Below are positions 14,183 through 22,126 of a stretch of DNA of 23,495 nucleotides, piece by piece. The notes under the pieces are model-generated. The model had not been told where the DNA came from and ran no database searches. It worked only from the letters and a program-made list of their open reading frames with translations. This DNA comes from Alkalibaculum bacchi (GTDB taxonomy: Bacteria; Bacillota; Clostridia; Eubacteriales; Alkalibacteraceae). The stretch covers positions 1 through 23,495 of the forward strand of contig NZ_CALNCS010000208.1 of NCBI RefSeq assembly GCF_937875145.1, given 5' to 3'. The position numbers and the translations under genes were made by a program. Positions within the stretch are counted from its first letter, which is position 1. Each line of letters starts with the position of its first letter.

Positions 14183-14246
14183 AACTTTTAATAGAAGTTC
14201 AAAAATTGTTGAATAGAGAAATAGGAGGGAATTTTCAGGTCATAGG

Positions 14247-14342
14247 GCATATTAGCACGGTAACTTACATCTCCTAAAAAATGGAATTAAAGGTCACCGT
14301 CCCGATATGCCTTCTTATTGGGATGGTAACTTATCTCTCCTA
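14247..14342. repeat. 64-bp dispersed palindromic repeat, copy 2, plus a partial third copy
   Basis: 14247-14310 aligns without gaps to the repeat at 6518-6581, including CGGTAAC near the left arm, TCCTAAAAA in the loop and GGTCACCGT-CCGATATGC at the right arm. Directly after it, 14316-14342 repeats the left half (GGGATGGTAACTTATCTCTCCT). The repeats overlap the 3' end of the minus-strand gene 14287-14721 and supply its last codons. Confidence 0.8.
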
Positions 14343-14721
14343 GTACATAACCTCCATGATCGAAAGGCGTAACGGCCTTAAGGCTCTCATCCATGGCCCA
14401 TTGTGAGAAGTCTTGGAATTGATCTTGATGCATGTGTTCTATCTGTTGCAGATGGTACTGGGAAGTTTGAAACTCCTCAATTCCCTGAAAATTATAATCG
14501 TTGTTTAAGATTCCTTGAAAGAAGCTCTTTGTCTCCTTAGGCATATTGGAAAAAAATTCTTTTCTTTCATTATCTGACATATTAATTAAATTCTCTCTTA
14601 CTTTACTGTTGAATTCATTGTAACTTTTTTTCATTTTACTTATTTTAGGCTGGTAATGAGCATATAACCCAAAGGATATTACTACTCCAACGCCTAATAT
14701 CACTAATGGTTCGAACCACAT
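14287..14721 (-). CDS. Small membrane-anchored protein of unknown function
   Basis: I do not recognise this 144-residue protein. It has one N-terminal membrane segment (about 5-21, LVILGVGVVISFGLYA). A mostly helical, charged and Gln-rich region (about 25-120) follows, including MSDNERKEFFSNMPKETKSF. The ATG at 14721 lies nine bases after AAGGAGG, a convincing start. The last roughly 19 codons (from about VLGEISYHP to the stop) are read from palindromic repeat DNA. The native C-terminus has therefore probably been replaced or truncated by repeat insertion. It precedes no other gene closely on its strand, but the next minus-strand gene starts upstream within 50 bp of it, so the two may share a transcript. 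Confidence 0.65.
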   Translation of the reverse strand: MWFEPLVILGVGVVISFGLYAHYQPKISKMKKSYNEFNSKVRENLINMSDNERKEFFSNMPKETKSFFQGILNNDYNFQGIEEFQTSQYHLQQIEHMHQDQFQDFSQWAMDESLKAVTPFDHGGYVLGEISYHPNKKAYRDGDL

Positions 14722-14769
14722 ACTACCGTTCCTCCTTATAATCGTAATAATTTTGATAAATACATATTA

Positions 14770-15243
14770 TTATCTTCTTAGGGGTTTTCTTAAGGCTACA
14801 ATGATAAATGTTGTTATAAGAACAAGTATCGTAATTGCAAAACTAAACTCCACTAGTTTTTTTGAAATAATAAAAACAATGTCATTTGATTTTTCTGATA
14901 ATCTTATAGCTTTTAATAATATATAAAATACGATTATGTTGGTTCCTCTCCTAGATAAAGCCTTCTTCTTGATGTGAGGGGGCACTGGATGATTGAATAC
15001 TGAAAATTCTATTTTTATTACCAATCTCGTCCACAGTATGCTAACTATCAATGCAGTAAAACATAAGAAGAAAGCCGTGAATTTATTAGATACCTTTTCA
15101 TCAAACATTATTTTTAATATAAGCGCATTAGCTATAGCAAGAATAAAAAACATAGGTATAAATCGTAAAGCGACACCATCAATGAAGCAAATGAGTTTCT
15201 TCAACTTACTTGGAGTACTTATGCATTCTTTTATTTCCGTCAA
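14770..15243 (-). CDS. Integral membrane protein of unknown function
   Basis: This about 157-residue protein is not recognised. It has about four hydrophobic segments: IPMFFILAIANALIL, FTAFFLCFTALIVSILWT, NIIVFYILLKAI and FAITILVLITTFIIVAL. The loops are basic, with KKKALSRRG in the middle and KPLRR at the C-terminus. I chose the TTG at 15243-15241 because AAGGGAGGG precedes it by six bases. The frame stays open upstream to 15342, but the upstream codons start poorly and overlap a possible six-codon ORF (15302-15322) preceded by AAAGGAG. It lies about 50 bp upstream of the small membrane-anchored protein gene on the same strand, suggesting one transcription unit. Confidence 0.65.
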   Translation of the reverse strand: MTEIKECISTPSKLKKLICFIDGVALRFIPMFFILAIANALILKIMFDEKVSNKFTAFFLCFTALIVSILWTRLVIKIEFSVFNHPVPPHIKKKALSRRGTNIIVFYILLKAIRLSEKSNDIVFIISKKLVEFSFAITILVLITTFIIVALRKPLRR

Positions 15244-15541
15244 TATAATCCCTCCCTTGTAATATGATGCTATTATCATTGAATTAAGATTATCTTTCAA
15301 TTCACGTACGTAATAAAAACATATCATCTCTCCTTTCATCAAATTATCCTTAGCCTGCTAATAGTTTATCATGTTTTTCATGATTATTCATTAGATTTTC
15401 AAGTGGATATTTCTCTAATCATCAACTGCAAAATGTATATATAGGCCTCTTGGTTTTATTTAGATCATGAACCTTAATTTATCGAGCTATAAATCCGATA
15501 TAGGAGATGATAATGAACTATTGGTAGAAAGGTGAATCAAA

Positions 15542-16561
15542 TTGAAGGATTATTATAAGATTCTAGAAGTAAATTGTGATAGTTCTAAGGATGAAATCAA
15601 AAAATCATATAGGAAATTAGCTAAACAATGGCATCCAGATGTAAACAAAAGTGAGAATGCTCACGAAAAATTTGTAGAAATAACAGAAGCTTACGAAATA
15701 CTTATTAATGATTATAATAGAGAACAATATGATGCTATAAGAAATAGTTCGCATTATTCACAAAAGGATAATGACTTTAGCAGAAAGCAACAAAACGCTA
15801 GGCAAAAGGGTAAATATTATTCAACTATTTCTTTTGAGGAGTTCTTACAAAAAGCATTTGAAATATTTGTAGAAGTCGGAAAAACCACCTTATATGGAGA
15901 AGATGAATTCAATAAGAGTTTAAAATTTAACAATTACCTTAAGATTGGGGTAAAGGGTTGGTTGTCTGTTCTACTTATTATATTAACTTTTACTGGGGTG
16001 TTAGCACCTGTAACGATTCCTATTCTACTTAGAATTAATCTGATAGATGATAAAAAAGAAAAAATTGTTGGCATAAAAAACATTTTTATAGGCATGTTTA
16101 TATTTGCAGGTGTATTTTTAGGAGTAATTTTAGGCTTTTATATAATTTGCAATTTAGAAGATGTTTTTTATTATACGTATTATTTATTCACTGATTTTGT
16201 TAGTATACTTATTTTATTGATCATTATTGCTATTATAGTAGGATTTCTAAAAAACAATGAGAAAATTGATTTAAGCTTTACTAATTTCATAGACTATATA
16301 GAAAAGAAAGGATATGGTATAAAAGATTTTAGTGGTTTGTTTTTTTGGATATTATCTATATTTTTTACCTTCCTTGCAGATAATGAAGAAATTAGTCCAG
16401 TTATGAATTTAATTGCTGCCGGATTATCACTATTTTTCTTTCCTATGGCTATATTCTTTTGGTTATTTATGTCAAAATACAAGAATTTTTTCATACGTTT
16501 ATTAACTGGTATCATATTTTTCTTTATCACAGCATTTATTATTATTAATTTTGATTACTAA
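15542..16561 (+). CDS. J-domain protein with six predicted membrane segments
   Basis: The 339-residue product starts with a clear DnaJ J-domain (2-65): MKDYYKILEV, the basic helix with YRKLAKQW, the HPD tripeptide at 31-33 and FVEITEAYEIL. There is no Gly/Phe region, zinc centre or DnaJ C-terminal substrate domain. A short linker (66-130) leads to about six hydrophobic helices: 141-165, 180-203, 213-236, 263-279, 286-309 and 317-336. It should recruit DnaK to the inner face of the membrane and stimulate its ATPase; the client is unknown. The start is TTG preceded by AAAGGTGA. The upstream 15343-15541 region shows no clear promoter. Membrane J-proteins of this kind occur sporadically in Clostridia. 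Confidence 0.88.
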   Translation: MKDYYKILEVNCDSSKDEIKKSYRKLAKQWHPDVNKSENAHEKFVEITEAYEILINDYNREQYDAIRNSSHYSQKDNDFSRKQQNARQKGKYYSTISFEEFLQKAFEIFVEVGKTTLYGEDEFNKSLKFNNYLKIGVKGWLSVLLIILTFTGVLAPVTIPILLRINLIDDKKEKIVGIKNIFIGMFIFAGVFLGVILGFYIICNLEDVFYYTYYLFTDFVSILILLIIIAIIVGFLKNNEKIDLSFTNFIDYIEKKGYGIKDFSGLFFWILSIFFTFLADNEEISPVMNLIAAGLSLFFFPMAIFFWLFMSKYKNFFIRLLTGIIFFFITAFIIINFDY

Positions 16562-16570
16562 ATATACATA

Positions 16571-16783
16571 TTAGATGCTTATTGGTGGGATGCCATAGTT
16601 ATATGTAAACTCATTACCTTGATGAGCCATGATTACTGTACCTACACATGAAACAGAGTCAACAATTAGATACGTGGAGTACATATAGGTGTTTCCACCG
16701 TGTCCAAGAGCATGCACGCTATATTCATGAGACCAAAAACTATGATTTATATAATCAACTTCGGTACAAGTAAATATAATATA
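16571..16783 (-). pseudogene. C-terminal remnant resembling a serine hydrolase (beta-lactamase family)
   Basis: An open minus-strand frame of about 70 codons without a start ends at TAA 16571-16573 and is closed upstream by an in-frame TAA. It reads FWSHEYSVHALGHGGNTYMY, then STYLIVDSVSCVGTVIMAHQG. The pattern GHGGNT-x(3)-S-x-x-x-(V/I)-D-x(6)-V-x-(V/M)-x-(N/H)-Q resembles the C-terminal strand region of class C beta-lactamase-like serine hydrolases. The catalytic Ser-x-x-Lys and Tyr-x-Asn motifs are absent, so this is a decayed 3' fragment. It occupies most of the gap between the J-domain gene and the satP promoter. Confidence 0.55.
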
Positions 16784-16818
16784 TTAAATATTTTTTACTA
16801 TTTTTTAACAATTATAGG

Positions 16819-16850
16819 TTGTCATTCTACTGATTTGTGATAAAATGACA
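16819..16850 (+). promoter_or_regulatory. Promoter of satP with embedded inverted repeat
   Basis: TTGTCA (16819-16824), a 16-bp spacer and an extended -10 TGATAAAAT (TAAAAT at 16841-16846) form a plausible promoter. The 7-bp inverted repeat TGTCATT (16820-16826) / AATGACA (16844-16850) overlaps both boxes and could be an operator. The start codon is about 85 bp downstream, leaving a short leader with no recognised riboswitch. Confidence 0.55.
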
Positions 16851-16932
16851 GTAACATCTTTATACAGCATCACTATCACCATAGTTTCAGCTAGTATATA
16901 GATACAACAATATCTATTAGGAGTGACCTATC

Positions 16933-17520
16933 TTGGAAAAAGAAAAAAATGTAACATTTAAAGAAGTAACTGCAAATCCTGCTCCACTTGGTTTAATGGG
17001 GTTTGGTATGACAACAATCTTATTGAACGTACATAATGCAGGCTTCTTTGAATTAAATGCAATGATTTTAGCAATGGGAATATTTTATGGTGGATTAGCT
17101 CAAATTATTGCGGGCATCATGGAATTCAAAAAAAACAATACATTTGGAACAACAGCCTTCACCTCATATGGTTTCTTTTGGTTATCCTTAGTTGCGCTAA
17201 ACATTCTCCCAGTAATGGGGTATAGTAACGTATCAGATTCCTTGTCAATGGCTGCTTACCTATTTATGTGGGGACTCTTCACACTCTTCATGTTTATTGG
17301 TACATTACGTATTAACAAGGCCCTTCAATTTGTCTTTGGATCACTTACTATCCTATTCCTCTTGTTGGCAATTGCAAATTACACAGGCTCTGCGATAATT
17401 CTAACAATAGCTGGATACGAAGGTATCATCTGTGGTTTTACTGCCATATATGCAGCTATAGCGCAAGTGTTAAATGAGGTATATGGAAAAATGGTCTTAC
17501 CAATTGGAAACGTTGATTAA
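16933..17520 (+). CDS. satP: Acetate/succinate transporter, GPR1/FUN34/YaaH family
   Basis: The 195-residue membrane protein carries the family signature NPAPLGL near its N-terminus (residues 16-22) and six hydrophobic segments. Conserved FYGGLAQIIAGIMEFKKNNTFG-type sequence follows the second segment, where a family-typical Asn-Thr-Phe-Gly loop is visible. Members take up acetate and succinate in symport with protons. The length is normal. The start is TTG, six bases after AGGAGTGA. It is transcribed alone from the promoter at 16819-16850 and ends in a strong terminator at 17639. No acetate-activating gene is adjacent. Confidence 0.93.
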   Translation: MEKEKNVTFKEVTANPAPLGLMGFGMTTILLNVHNAGFFELNAMILAMGIFYGGLAQIIAGIMEFKKNNTFGTTAFTSYGFFWLSLVALNILPVMGYSNVSDSLSMAAYLFMWGLFTLFMFIGTLRINKALQFVFGSLTILFLLLAIANYTGSAIILTIAGYEGIICGFTAIYAAIAQVLNEVYGKMVLPIGNVD

Positions 17521-17606
17521 TGAATAAAAAAATCACCGTAAAATTCAAGTCAAATGAGACAGTGGATGTGAAAGCATATCATAAAAACAACGGGGTAACC
17601 TGGTAA
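17520..17606 (+). CDS. Possible 28-codon ORF overlapping the satP stop
   Basis: ATG at 17520-17522 overlaps the satP stop codon (TAATG) and reads 28 codons, MNKKITVKFKSNETVDVKAY and eight more residues, to TAA 17604-17606. It lies before the transcript terminator, so it would be on the satP mRNA. There is no clear ribosome binding site, only translational coupling. It could be a real small protein, a fragment of a decayed gene or chance. Confidence 0.25.
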   Translation: MNKKITVKFKSNETVDVKAYHKNNGVTW

Positions 17607-17638
17607 TAACCCTAAAAGTTAGAGTTTTATTATGAAGC

Positions 17639-17693
17639 TTGGCTAGATTGAATTCGGTATTTAATTGAACTCAATCTGGCCAATTTTGTTTTT
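17639..17693 (+). terminator. Intrinsic terminator of the satP transcript
   Basis: A 13-bp stem with one G-T pair, TTGGCTAGATTGA (17639-17651) and TCAATCTGGCCAA (17671-17683), is followed directly by TTTTGTTTTT (17684-17693). Confidence 0.9.
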
Positions 17694-17780
17694 GAACATT
17701 ATAGTTATATCAGTAGATATGAAGTTATATAAAGGAACGATTTTTTTGAGCCGAAAGTCTTGTCTTAATTCTGTTTTATT

Positions 17781-19646
17781 TTAATCAAATTTCCTATCAT
17801 ATAGTAATGCTGCAATCAGTACAACAAATATCGAGCCCCCATTATGAACCAAAGCACCTGTTGTAGGAGTCAACCATCCCATAAATGACATTATAATTGC
17901 CACAAAATTGATAAATAGAGACAAGGAGATACTAAATTTTATGGTTCGAACTGTGGCATTAGAAAGTCGTTTCAGATACGGAATTTTAGATATGTCATCG
18001 CTCATTAAGGCAATATCAGCAGCATCAACGGCGATATCACTACCCATGGCCCCCATCGCTATACCTACAGATGCCGTCTTGAGGGCAGGAGCATCATTTA
18101 CACCGTCTCCGATCATACACACAGATTTACTGGCCTGTTGCAATTGTACTATGTTCTGCACCTTCTCCTCTGGTAGTAATTCTGCTCGCACAGAAGTAAT
18201 GCCTACTTGTTTTGCAAAATAATCCGCGGTCCTGCGGTTGTCACCAGTAAGAAGCACAGTCTGTGTACCCATACCATTCAACTCAGCGACCATCTCATTA
18301 GCCGTCGTACGTAATACATCGGAGAGACCAATTATACCCACGCAGAGCCCGTCTATAGCGACTAAAACTGAAGCCTTACCTTCATTACGAAGCTTATTTA
18401 GAGTATCACTAACCTGTTGCACAATCTCAATTCCATTTTCCTTCAAATATTTCTCACTACCACAGAAAATATTTTTACCGGACACGTTAGCATAAATTCC
18501 TTTGCCAGCCTCCATACGAAATTCTTCTGCATCCATCAAAGTGATGTTTTTCTCCCTGGCATATGTAACTATTGCCTTCCCTAAAGGGTGTTCGCTACGA
18601 GTCTCTGCTGAAGCTACCAAAGAAAGTAAATTATTCTCTTTCATATCCGATTTGAAACATAAAATATCACTAACTTTCAGCTTTCCAAATGTAAGAGTAC
18701 CGGTCTTATCAAAAGTTATTGTATCTACTTTCCCCATATTCTCCAGTGCCTCACCGGATTTGATGATAATACCATGTTTGGTGGCCTGACCAATAGCGGC
18801 CATAATGGCAGTCGGCGTAGCTAGAACTAAAGCACAAGGGCAAAACACAACCAGTATTGTAACACTACGGACTATGTCCTGCGTAACAATATACGTTACA
18901 ATGGCAATCAATAATGCTACTGGCACAAGCCAAGTTGCCCATTTGTCTGCAATGCGCTGAATGGGAGCTTGTTTATTTTCTGCATCCTGAACCATTTGGA
19001 TCAGCTTTTGTAAGGAACTATCTTCACCAACATTAGTTGCTTCTATATCGATTGCTCCAAAATGGTTGATCGTGCCACAGAAAACATTATCACCAGCTTC
19101 CTTATCTACAGGCAATGACTCGCCTGTCATAATTGCCTGATCAACCGATGTATTTCCACTTATGATTGTTCCATCAACTGGAATAATTTCTCCAGGAAGA
19201 ACTCTTAGAATATATCCCACTTTAATTTCTTTTACATTAATCATTTGTTCTTTCCCATTATCAATCCGACGCCCTTGTTGGGGAGCAAGGCTGATGAGTT
19301 TCTTTAGGCCCTTTTTGGATCTTTCAGCGGTTTTTTCCTCCAAGATCGCTCCAATGGCCATAATAAATGCGACTTCACCTGCAGCAAAGACATCACCAAT
19401 GGCAACGGCGGCAATCATAGCTATGGAAATCAAAAGCGCAGAAGATATCTTGCTCATGCCTTTGTTGTAGATAATTCTCCATATGGCCAGATATAAAAGT
19501 GGTATCCCACAGATCACAACGGAGACCCAAGCTGGGTCAACGGGAGCTTCTATTTTCATTAACATAAGAATCAGGCTTGCAACCAGAAACACGCCACCTA
19601 CTATGGTCATAAGTAGTCCCGTTAAAAAATCGTTTAATTTTTTCAT
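17781..19646 (-). CDS. P1B heavy-metal-translocating ATPase (Zn/Cd/Pb type likely)
   Basis: This is a metal-exporting P-type ATPase of about 621 residues. It has no N-terminal heavy-metal-binding domain; the protein starts directly with membrane helices (about 10-31). In order, counted from the chosen start: actuator TGES (174-177), the metal-binding CPC in TM6 (269-271, FCPCALVLATPTA), phosphorylation site DKTGTLTFGK (D313), the P1B-specific SEHPLGKAI, the GDGVNDAPALK hinge, and a last helix with HNGGSIFVVLIAALL. CPC plus His-x-Gly-Gly/Ser favours Zn/Cd/Pb (P1B-2-like) over copper, but the subtype is not certain. The ATG at 19646-19644 follows AAAGGAGA; an upstream in-frame ATG overlaps that site. 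It diverges from a TetR regulator, the likely repressor. Confidence 0.92.
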   Translation of the reverse strand: MKKLNDFLTGLLMTIVGGVFLVASLILMLMKIEAPVDPAWVSVVICGIPLLYLAIWRIIYNKGMSKISSALLISIAMIAAVAIGDVFAAGEVAFIMAIGAILEEKTAERSKKGLKKLISLAPQQGRRIDNGKEQMINVKEIKVGYILRVLPGEIIPVDGTIISGNTSVDQAIMTGESLPVDKEAGDNVFCGTINHFGAIDIEATNVGEDSSLQKLIQMVQDAENKQAPIQRIADKWATWLVPVALLIAIVTYIVTQDIVRSVTILVVFCPCALVLATPTAIMAAIGQATKHGIIIKSGEALENMGKVDTITFDKTGTLTFGKLKVSDILCFKSDMKENNLLSLVASAETRSEHPLGKAIVTYAREKNITLMDAEEFRMEAGKGIYANVSGKNIFCGSEKYLKENGIEIVQQVSDTLNKLRNEGKASVLVAIDGLCVGIIGLSDVLRTTANEMVAELNGMGTQTVLLTGDNRRTADYFAKQVGITSVRAELLPEEKVQNIVQLQQASKSVCMIGDGVNDAPALKTASVGIAMGAMGSDIAVDAADIALMSDDISKIPYLKRLSNATVRTIKFSISLSLFINFVAIIMSFMGWLTPTTGALVHNGGSIFVVLIAALLYDRKFD

Positions 19647-19721
19647 TATAAAAAATCTCCTTTGCATTATTGGTAAAACAATAGTACAATTTATATGTTA
19701 CCATACATATTGTTCATTATT

Positions 19722-19786
19722 ATTATATGGCTATTTAATGCCATCTACAATAATCAAAATGTTCATTTTGTAAGTTACTGAACATT
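19722..19786. promoter_or_regulatory. Divergent control region between metal ATPase and TetR gene
   Basis: For the ATPase (minus strand), TTGTAG (19745-19750), a 17-bp spacer and a perfect TATAAT (19722-19727) form the promoter. The spacer holds the palindrome ATGGC-N8-GCCAT (19727-19744). A second inverted repeat, AATGTTCA (19758-19765) / TGAACATT (19779-19786), lies nearer the TetR gene; its half-site TGTTCAT recurs at 19711-19717. Either palindrome could bind the TetR protein and control both genes. Confidence 0.6.
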
Positions 19787-19814
19787 ATTTTATATTTGTA
19801 CAAGAGGGATTATT

Positions 19815-20378
19815 ATGGATAGAAGACAACAGAGAACAAGAGACGCAATTTTCAAGGCATTGAGTACACTTCTTGAAAAAAAGCGGTATAACAATATAAC
19901 CGTACAGGAAATCATTGATGAAGCGAATATTGGTAGAAGCACTTTTTATGCTCATTTTGAAACAAAGGACGAGCTGCTTAAAGCACTTTGCACGGATATC
20001 TTTAGTCATGTATTTTCAGATGAACTCATGTCTGAAAAAACACATGACTTTTCTGGTGGAAACAACGGTCTTGAAGCAAAGCTTACACATATCTTGCATC
20101 ATTTAATAGATAGCAAAACAAACATTGCTGGTATTTTATCCTGCGAAAGCAGCGAACTCTTTATGAATTATTTTAAAGATTACCTTACGGAAATGTTCTC
20201 AAAATACCTCAGCGAAATAAGGGTGAATGCCCCGGCTGATTTTCTATTAAATCATCTCGTAGGTAGCTTTGCAGAGACAGTAAAATGGTGGATTGATAAA
20301 AGTTCAGAATACACACCTGAAGAAACAGTTGGTTATTATATTGAGATTAGCTATGCTAATAGAATTACAAATAAATAG
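19815..20378 (+). CDS. TetR/AcrR-family transcriptional regulator
   Basis: The 187-residue protein has the TetR N-terminal DNA-binding domain: MDRRQQRTRDAIFKALSTLL, then YNNITVQEIIDEANIGRSTF, then YAHFETKDELLKAL, with the helix-turn-helix at about 28-54. The C-terminal ligand domain includes LNHLVGSFAETVKWWID, a pattern common in the TetR C-terminal type found in Clostridia and Lactobacillales. The ATG follows AGAGGG. Its divergent placement from the P1B ATPase and the shared palindromic intergenic region suggest that it regulates that exporter and itself. The ligand is unknown; metal-responsive TetR proteins are less usual than ArsR or MerR types for such ATPases. Confidence 0.9.
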   Translation: MDRRQQRTRDAIFKALSTLLEKKRYNNITVQEIIDEANIGRSTFYAHFETKDELLKALCTDIFSHVFSDELMSEKTHDFSGGNNGLEAKLTHILHHLIDSKTNIAGILSCESSELFMNYFKDYLTEMFSKYLSEIRVNAPADFLLNHLVGSFAETVKWWIDKSSEYTPEETVGYYIEISYANRITNK

Positions 20379-20499
20379 GTACTCTTCTTTTCAACATGTT
20401 AAGATCAATCTCCTAGACTATAAAGATTAACTAGAAGAAGTCTTAAAATTGATTATACACAATGGAAAAGGTATTGAAATTAATGCTTTTTTGTTTCTA

Positions 20500-20567
20500 A
20501 ATATAAAAACATACTCCTCCTTGTAGTAAATAATTTTATTATTTAAACTATCTACTACAAGAGGGAG
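20500..20567 (-). terminator. Long hairpin, probable terminator for the TIGR04076-like gene
   Basis: CTCCTCC-TTGTAGTA (20514-20528) pairs with TACTACAA-GAGGGAG (20553-20567), with an 8-bp perfect inner part and one or two irregular pairs outside. On the minus strand the hairpin is followed by TATGTTTTTATATTT. It lies about 80 bp past the stop of the minus-strand gene. The rest of 20379-20645 shows nothing else. Confidence 0.6.
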
Positions 20568-20645
20568 CATATCAGAGTGCTATGGATTGGACTCTTTGTA
20601 AGTAACATTTTAAACTTAAGTCCCTCAGACTAAACAGAATAAAAA

Positions 20646-20999
20646 TTAAAACGATTCAAAAAACTTCCCCTTATAAAAATTTACATTTCCAAGTTTTTTT
20701 GCCGTCAGTCTGAATATAACGCAACCATCTGGACATACAATGTCCTTGCTATACTTTCCATTACCACCGATGTTAACCAAATCTCCCCCACTTCTAACTG
20801 CCTCCATGATTGGGAACATAATCATCATTACTTTGGAGCAAATACCTTGTCCAACCGCATTTACAGGACAACCATAGGTGCAGGTATACTTATCTCCAAT
20901 TTCTTCGCCATTTCGGCAATATCTCTCTGTGTGGTCACTGCCAAGAAACCCTATTACCTCAATTTCAAATTCGTACTCCTCATCATACCATTTTTTCAT
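20646..20999 (-). CDS. TIGR04076-family-like protein
   Basis: The 117-residue soluble protein resembles the TIGR04076 family of short cysteine-containing proteins of unknown function. Visible landmarks are the RYCRNGEEIG region, GICSKVMMIMFPIMEAVRSGGDL and the CPDGCVIFRLTAKKL block near the C-terminus (Cys-Pro-Asp-Gly is the family hallmark). Six or so cysteines suggest metal or redox chemistry, but no role is established. I chose the ATG at 20999-20997, six bases after GGAGG; the in-frame TTG 18 bp upstream includes the ribosome binding site. It lies 65 bp downstream of the racemase gene on the same strand and may be cotranscribed with it. Confidence 0.7.
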   Translation of the reverse strand: MKKWYDEEYEFEIEVIGFLGSDHTERYCRNGEEIGDKYTCTYGCPVNAVGQGICSKVMMIMFPIMEAVRSGGDLVNIGGNGKYSKDIVCPDGCVIFRLTAKKLGNVNFYKGKFFESF

Positions 21000-21064
21000 G
21001 ATTAACCTCCAAATCAAATTTATCTATAACTTCGTTTTGGGCAAACTGCCATTATTGCCTTTTG

Positions 21065-21757
21065 TTAATTACTGATGGCAAAATCCACAGCTGCTCTAGA
21101 ATGAATTTCAGTGGTATTAAATACTTCAATAGCTACATCATTGTCATTAATAAGCAATGGAATCTCTGTACAACCGAGAACTACACCTGTTACATGCTCT
21201 CCTATGGCTTTATTTATTATATCAATATAGCTCTGTTTGCTTTCTGGCCTCAATATCCCTAGGATCAATTCATCATATATAATATCGTGTATAATCTGTC
21301 GATCTAACTCACTAGGAATTACAACTTCGATTCCATTTTTCTCTAGTCTTTCTCTGTAAAATGAACCTTCCATGGTAAATTTTGTGCCTAGCAATAAAAC
21401 TTTTTTCACGTTTCTTTTGATAATCTCGTCACTTGTTGCATCTGCAATATGAACTACCTTCAACCCAGTATTATCCTCGATATCAGGTGCCATCAAGTGC
21501 ATTGTATTTGTGCAGATAACGATAAATTCAGCACCTGCCCTTTTCAGATTCTCTACTTCATTTACCATTAGGTTTTTGAGTTTTTCCCATTCCCCTTTAT
21601 GCTGCAATTCTTCAATTTCATGGAAATCAAAAGAATACAATAGGCAGTTGGCAGAATGGCAACCTCCTAGTTTTGATTTCACTGATTCATTGATTATCCT
21701 ATAGTATTCAAGTGAAGACTCCCAACTCATTCCACCTATTAATCCCATTTTTTTCAT
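21065..21757 (-). CDS. Aspartate/glutamate racemase family protein
   Basis: The 230-residue protein is a cofactor-independent amino-acid racemase of the aspartate/glutamate racemase superfamily (aspartate racemase / YgeA / RacX type). It has the N-terminal MGLIGGMSWESSLEYY motif. The two catalytic cysteines, which act as the acid-base pair, are at C82 (VICTNTMH) and C196 (VLGCTEIPLL). The C-terminal FNTTEIHSRAAVDFA is family-typical. The exact amino acid used cannot be read from sequence. The start ATG follows AAGGGGGAAGAAA. Upstream at 21786-21802 lies the palindrome CTATCA-CGTTA-TGATAG, a possible operator. It probably heads a two-gene unit with the TIGR04076-like gene. Confidence 0.9.
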   Translation of the reverse strand: MKKMGLIGGMSWESSLEYYRIINESVKSKLGGCHSANCLLYSFDFHEIEELQHKGEWEKLKNLMVNEVENLKRAGAEFIVICTNTMHLMAPDIEDNTGLKVVHIADATSDEIIKRNVKKVLLLGTKFTMEGSFYRERLEKNGIEVVIPSELDRQIIHDIIYDELILGILRPESKQSYIDIINKAIGEHVTGVVLGCTEIPLLINDNDVAIEVFNTTEIHSRAAVDFAISN

Positions 21758-21785
21758 TTTCTTCCCCCTTAGCTTTTTTATCGTT

Positions 21786-21802
21786 CTATCACGTTATGAT
21801 AG
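21786..21802. promoter_or_regulatory. Palindrome upstream of the racemase gene
   Basis: CTATCA (21786-21791) and TGATAG (21797-21802) form a perfect 6-bp inverted repeat with a 5-bp spacer, about 30-45 bp upstream of the racemase start. It may be an operator; no regulator is adjacent. The wider gap 21758-22126 otherwise holds AT-rich DNA and the dus promoter. Confidence 0.3.
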
Positions 21803-22066
21803 ATTAAGATCAAAAATAATCGTTTCTCCAGAGGTCACTTCTCAATTTTTCGCTATTTTTATCTTATCATATATTTAATAATAAATTAAAATATTATTAT
21901 AATAACTCTTGCATATTACTTCAAGCAATTACATCGTTCTATTACAATCATTGGTACTAATGTTGGCCAACCAATCCAAGCACAGCCTAAAAATTTCTAA
22001 CGACGAATAGTAGGTTATAATGAGTACGATTTTTAAGAAGCGGTTTCTTTTAATTCATTTGAGAAC

Positions 22067-22095
22067 TTGCAGGTATAAACAGGGAAAGATATAAT
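22067..22095 (+). promoter_or_regulatory. Promoter of the dus gene
   Basis: TTGCAG (22067-22072), a 17-bp spacer and a perfect TATAAT (22090-22095) lie about 30 bp upstream of the dus start codon, leaving a very short leader with AAAGGAG. Confidence 0.75.
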
Positions 22096-22126
22096 TGAGT
22101 AAACTCATTTAAAGGAGCTATTCAAT

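Noticed and set aside
16294..16530. Minus-strand ORF inside the J-domain gene
   Set aside because: It is the antisense shadow of hydrophobic helices and has no ribosome binding site.
17908..19470. Several plus-strand open frames over the metal ATPase region
   Set aside because: They are antisense to a gene with all P1B motifs, lack ribosome binding sites and encode no recognisable domain.
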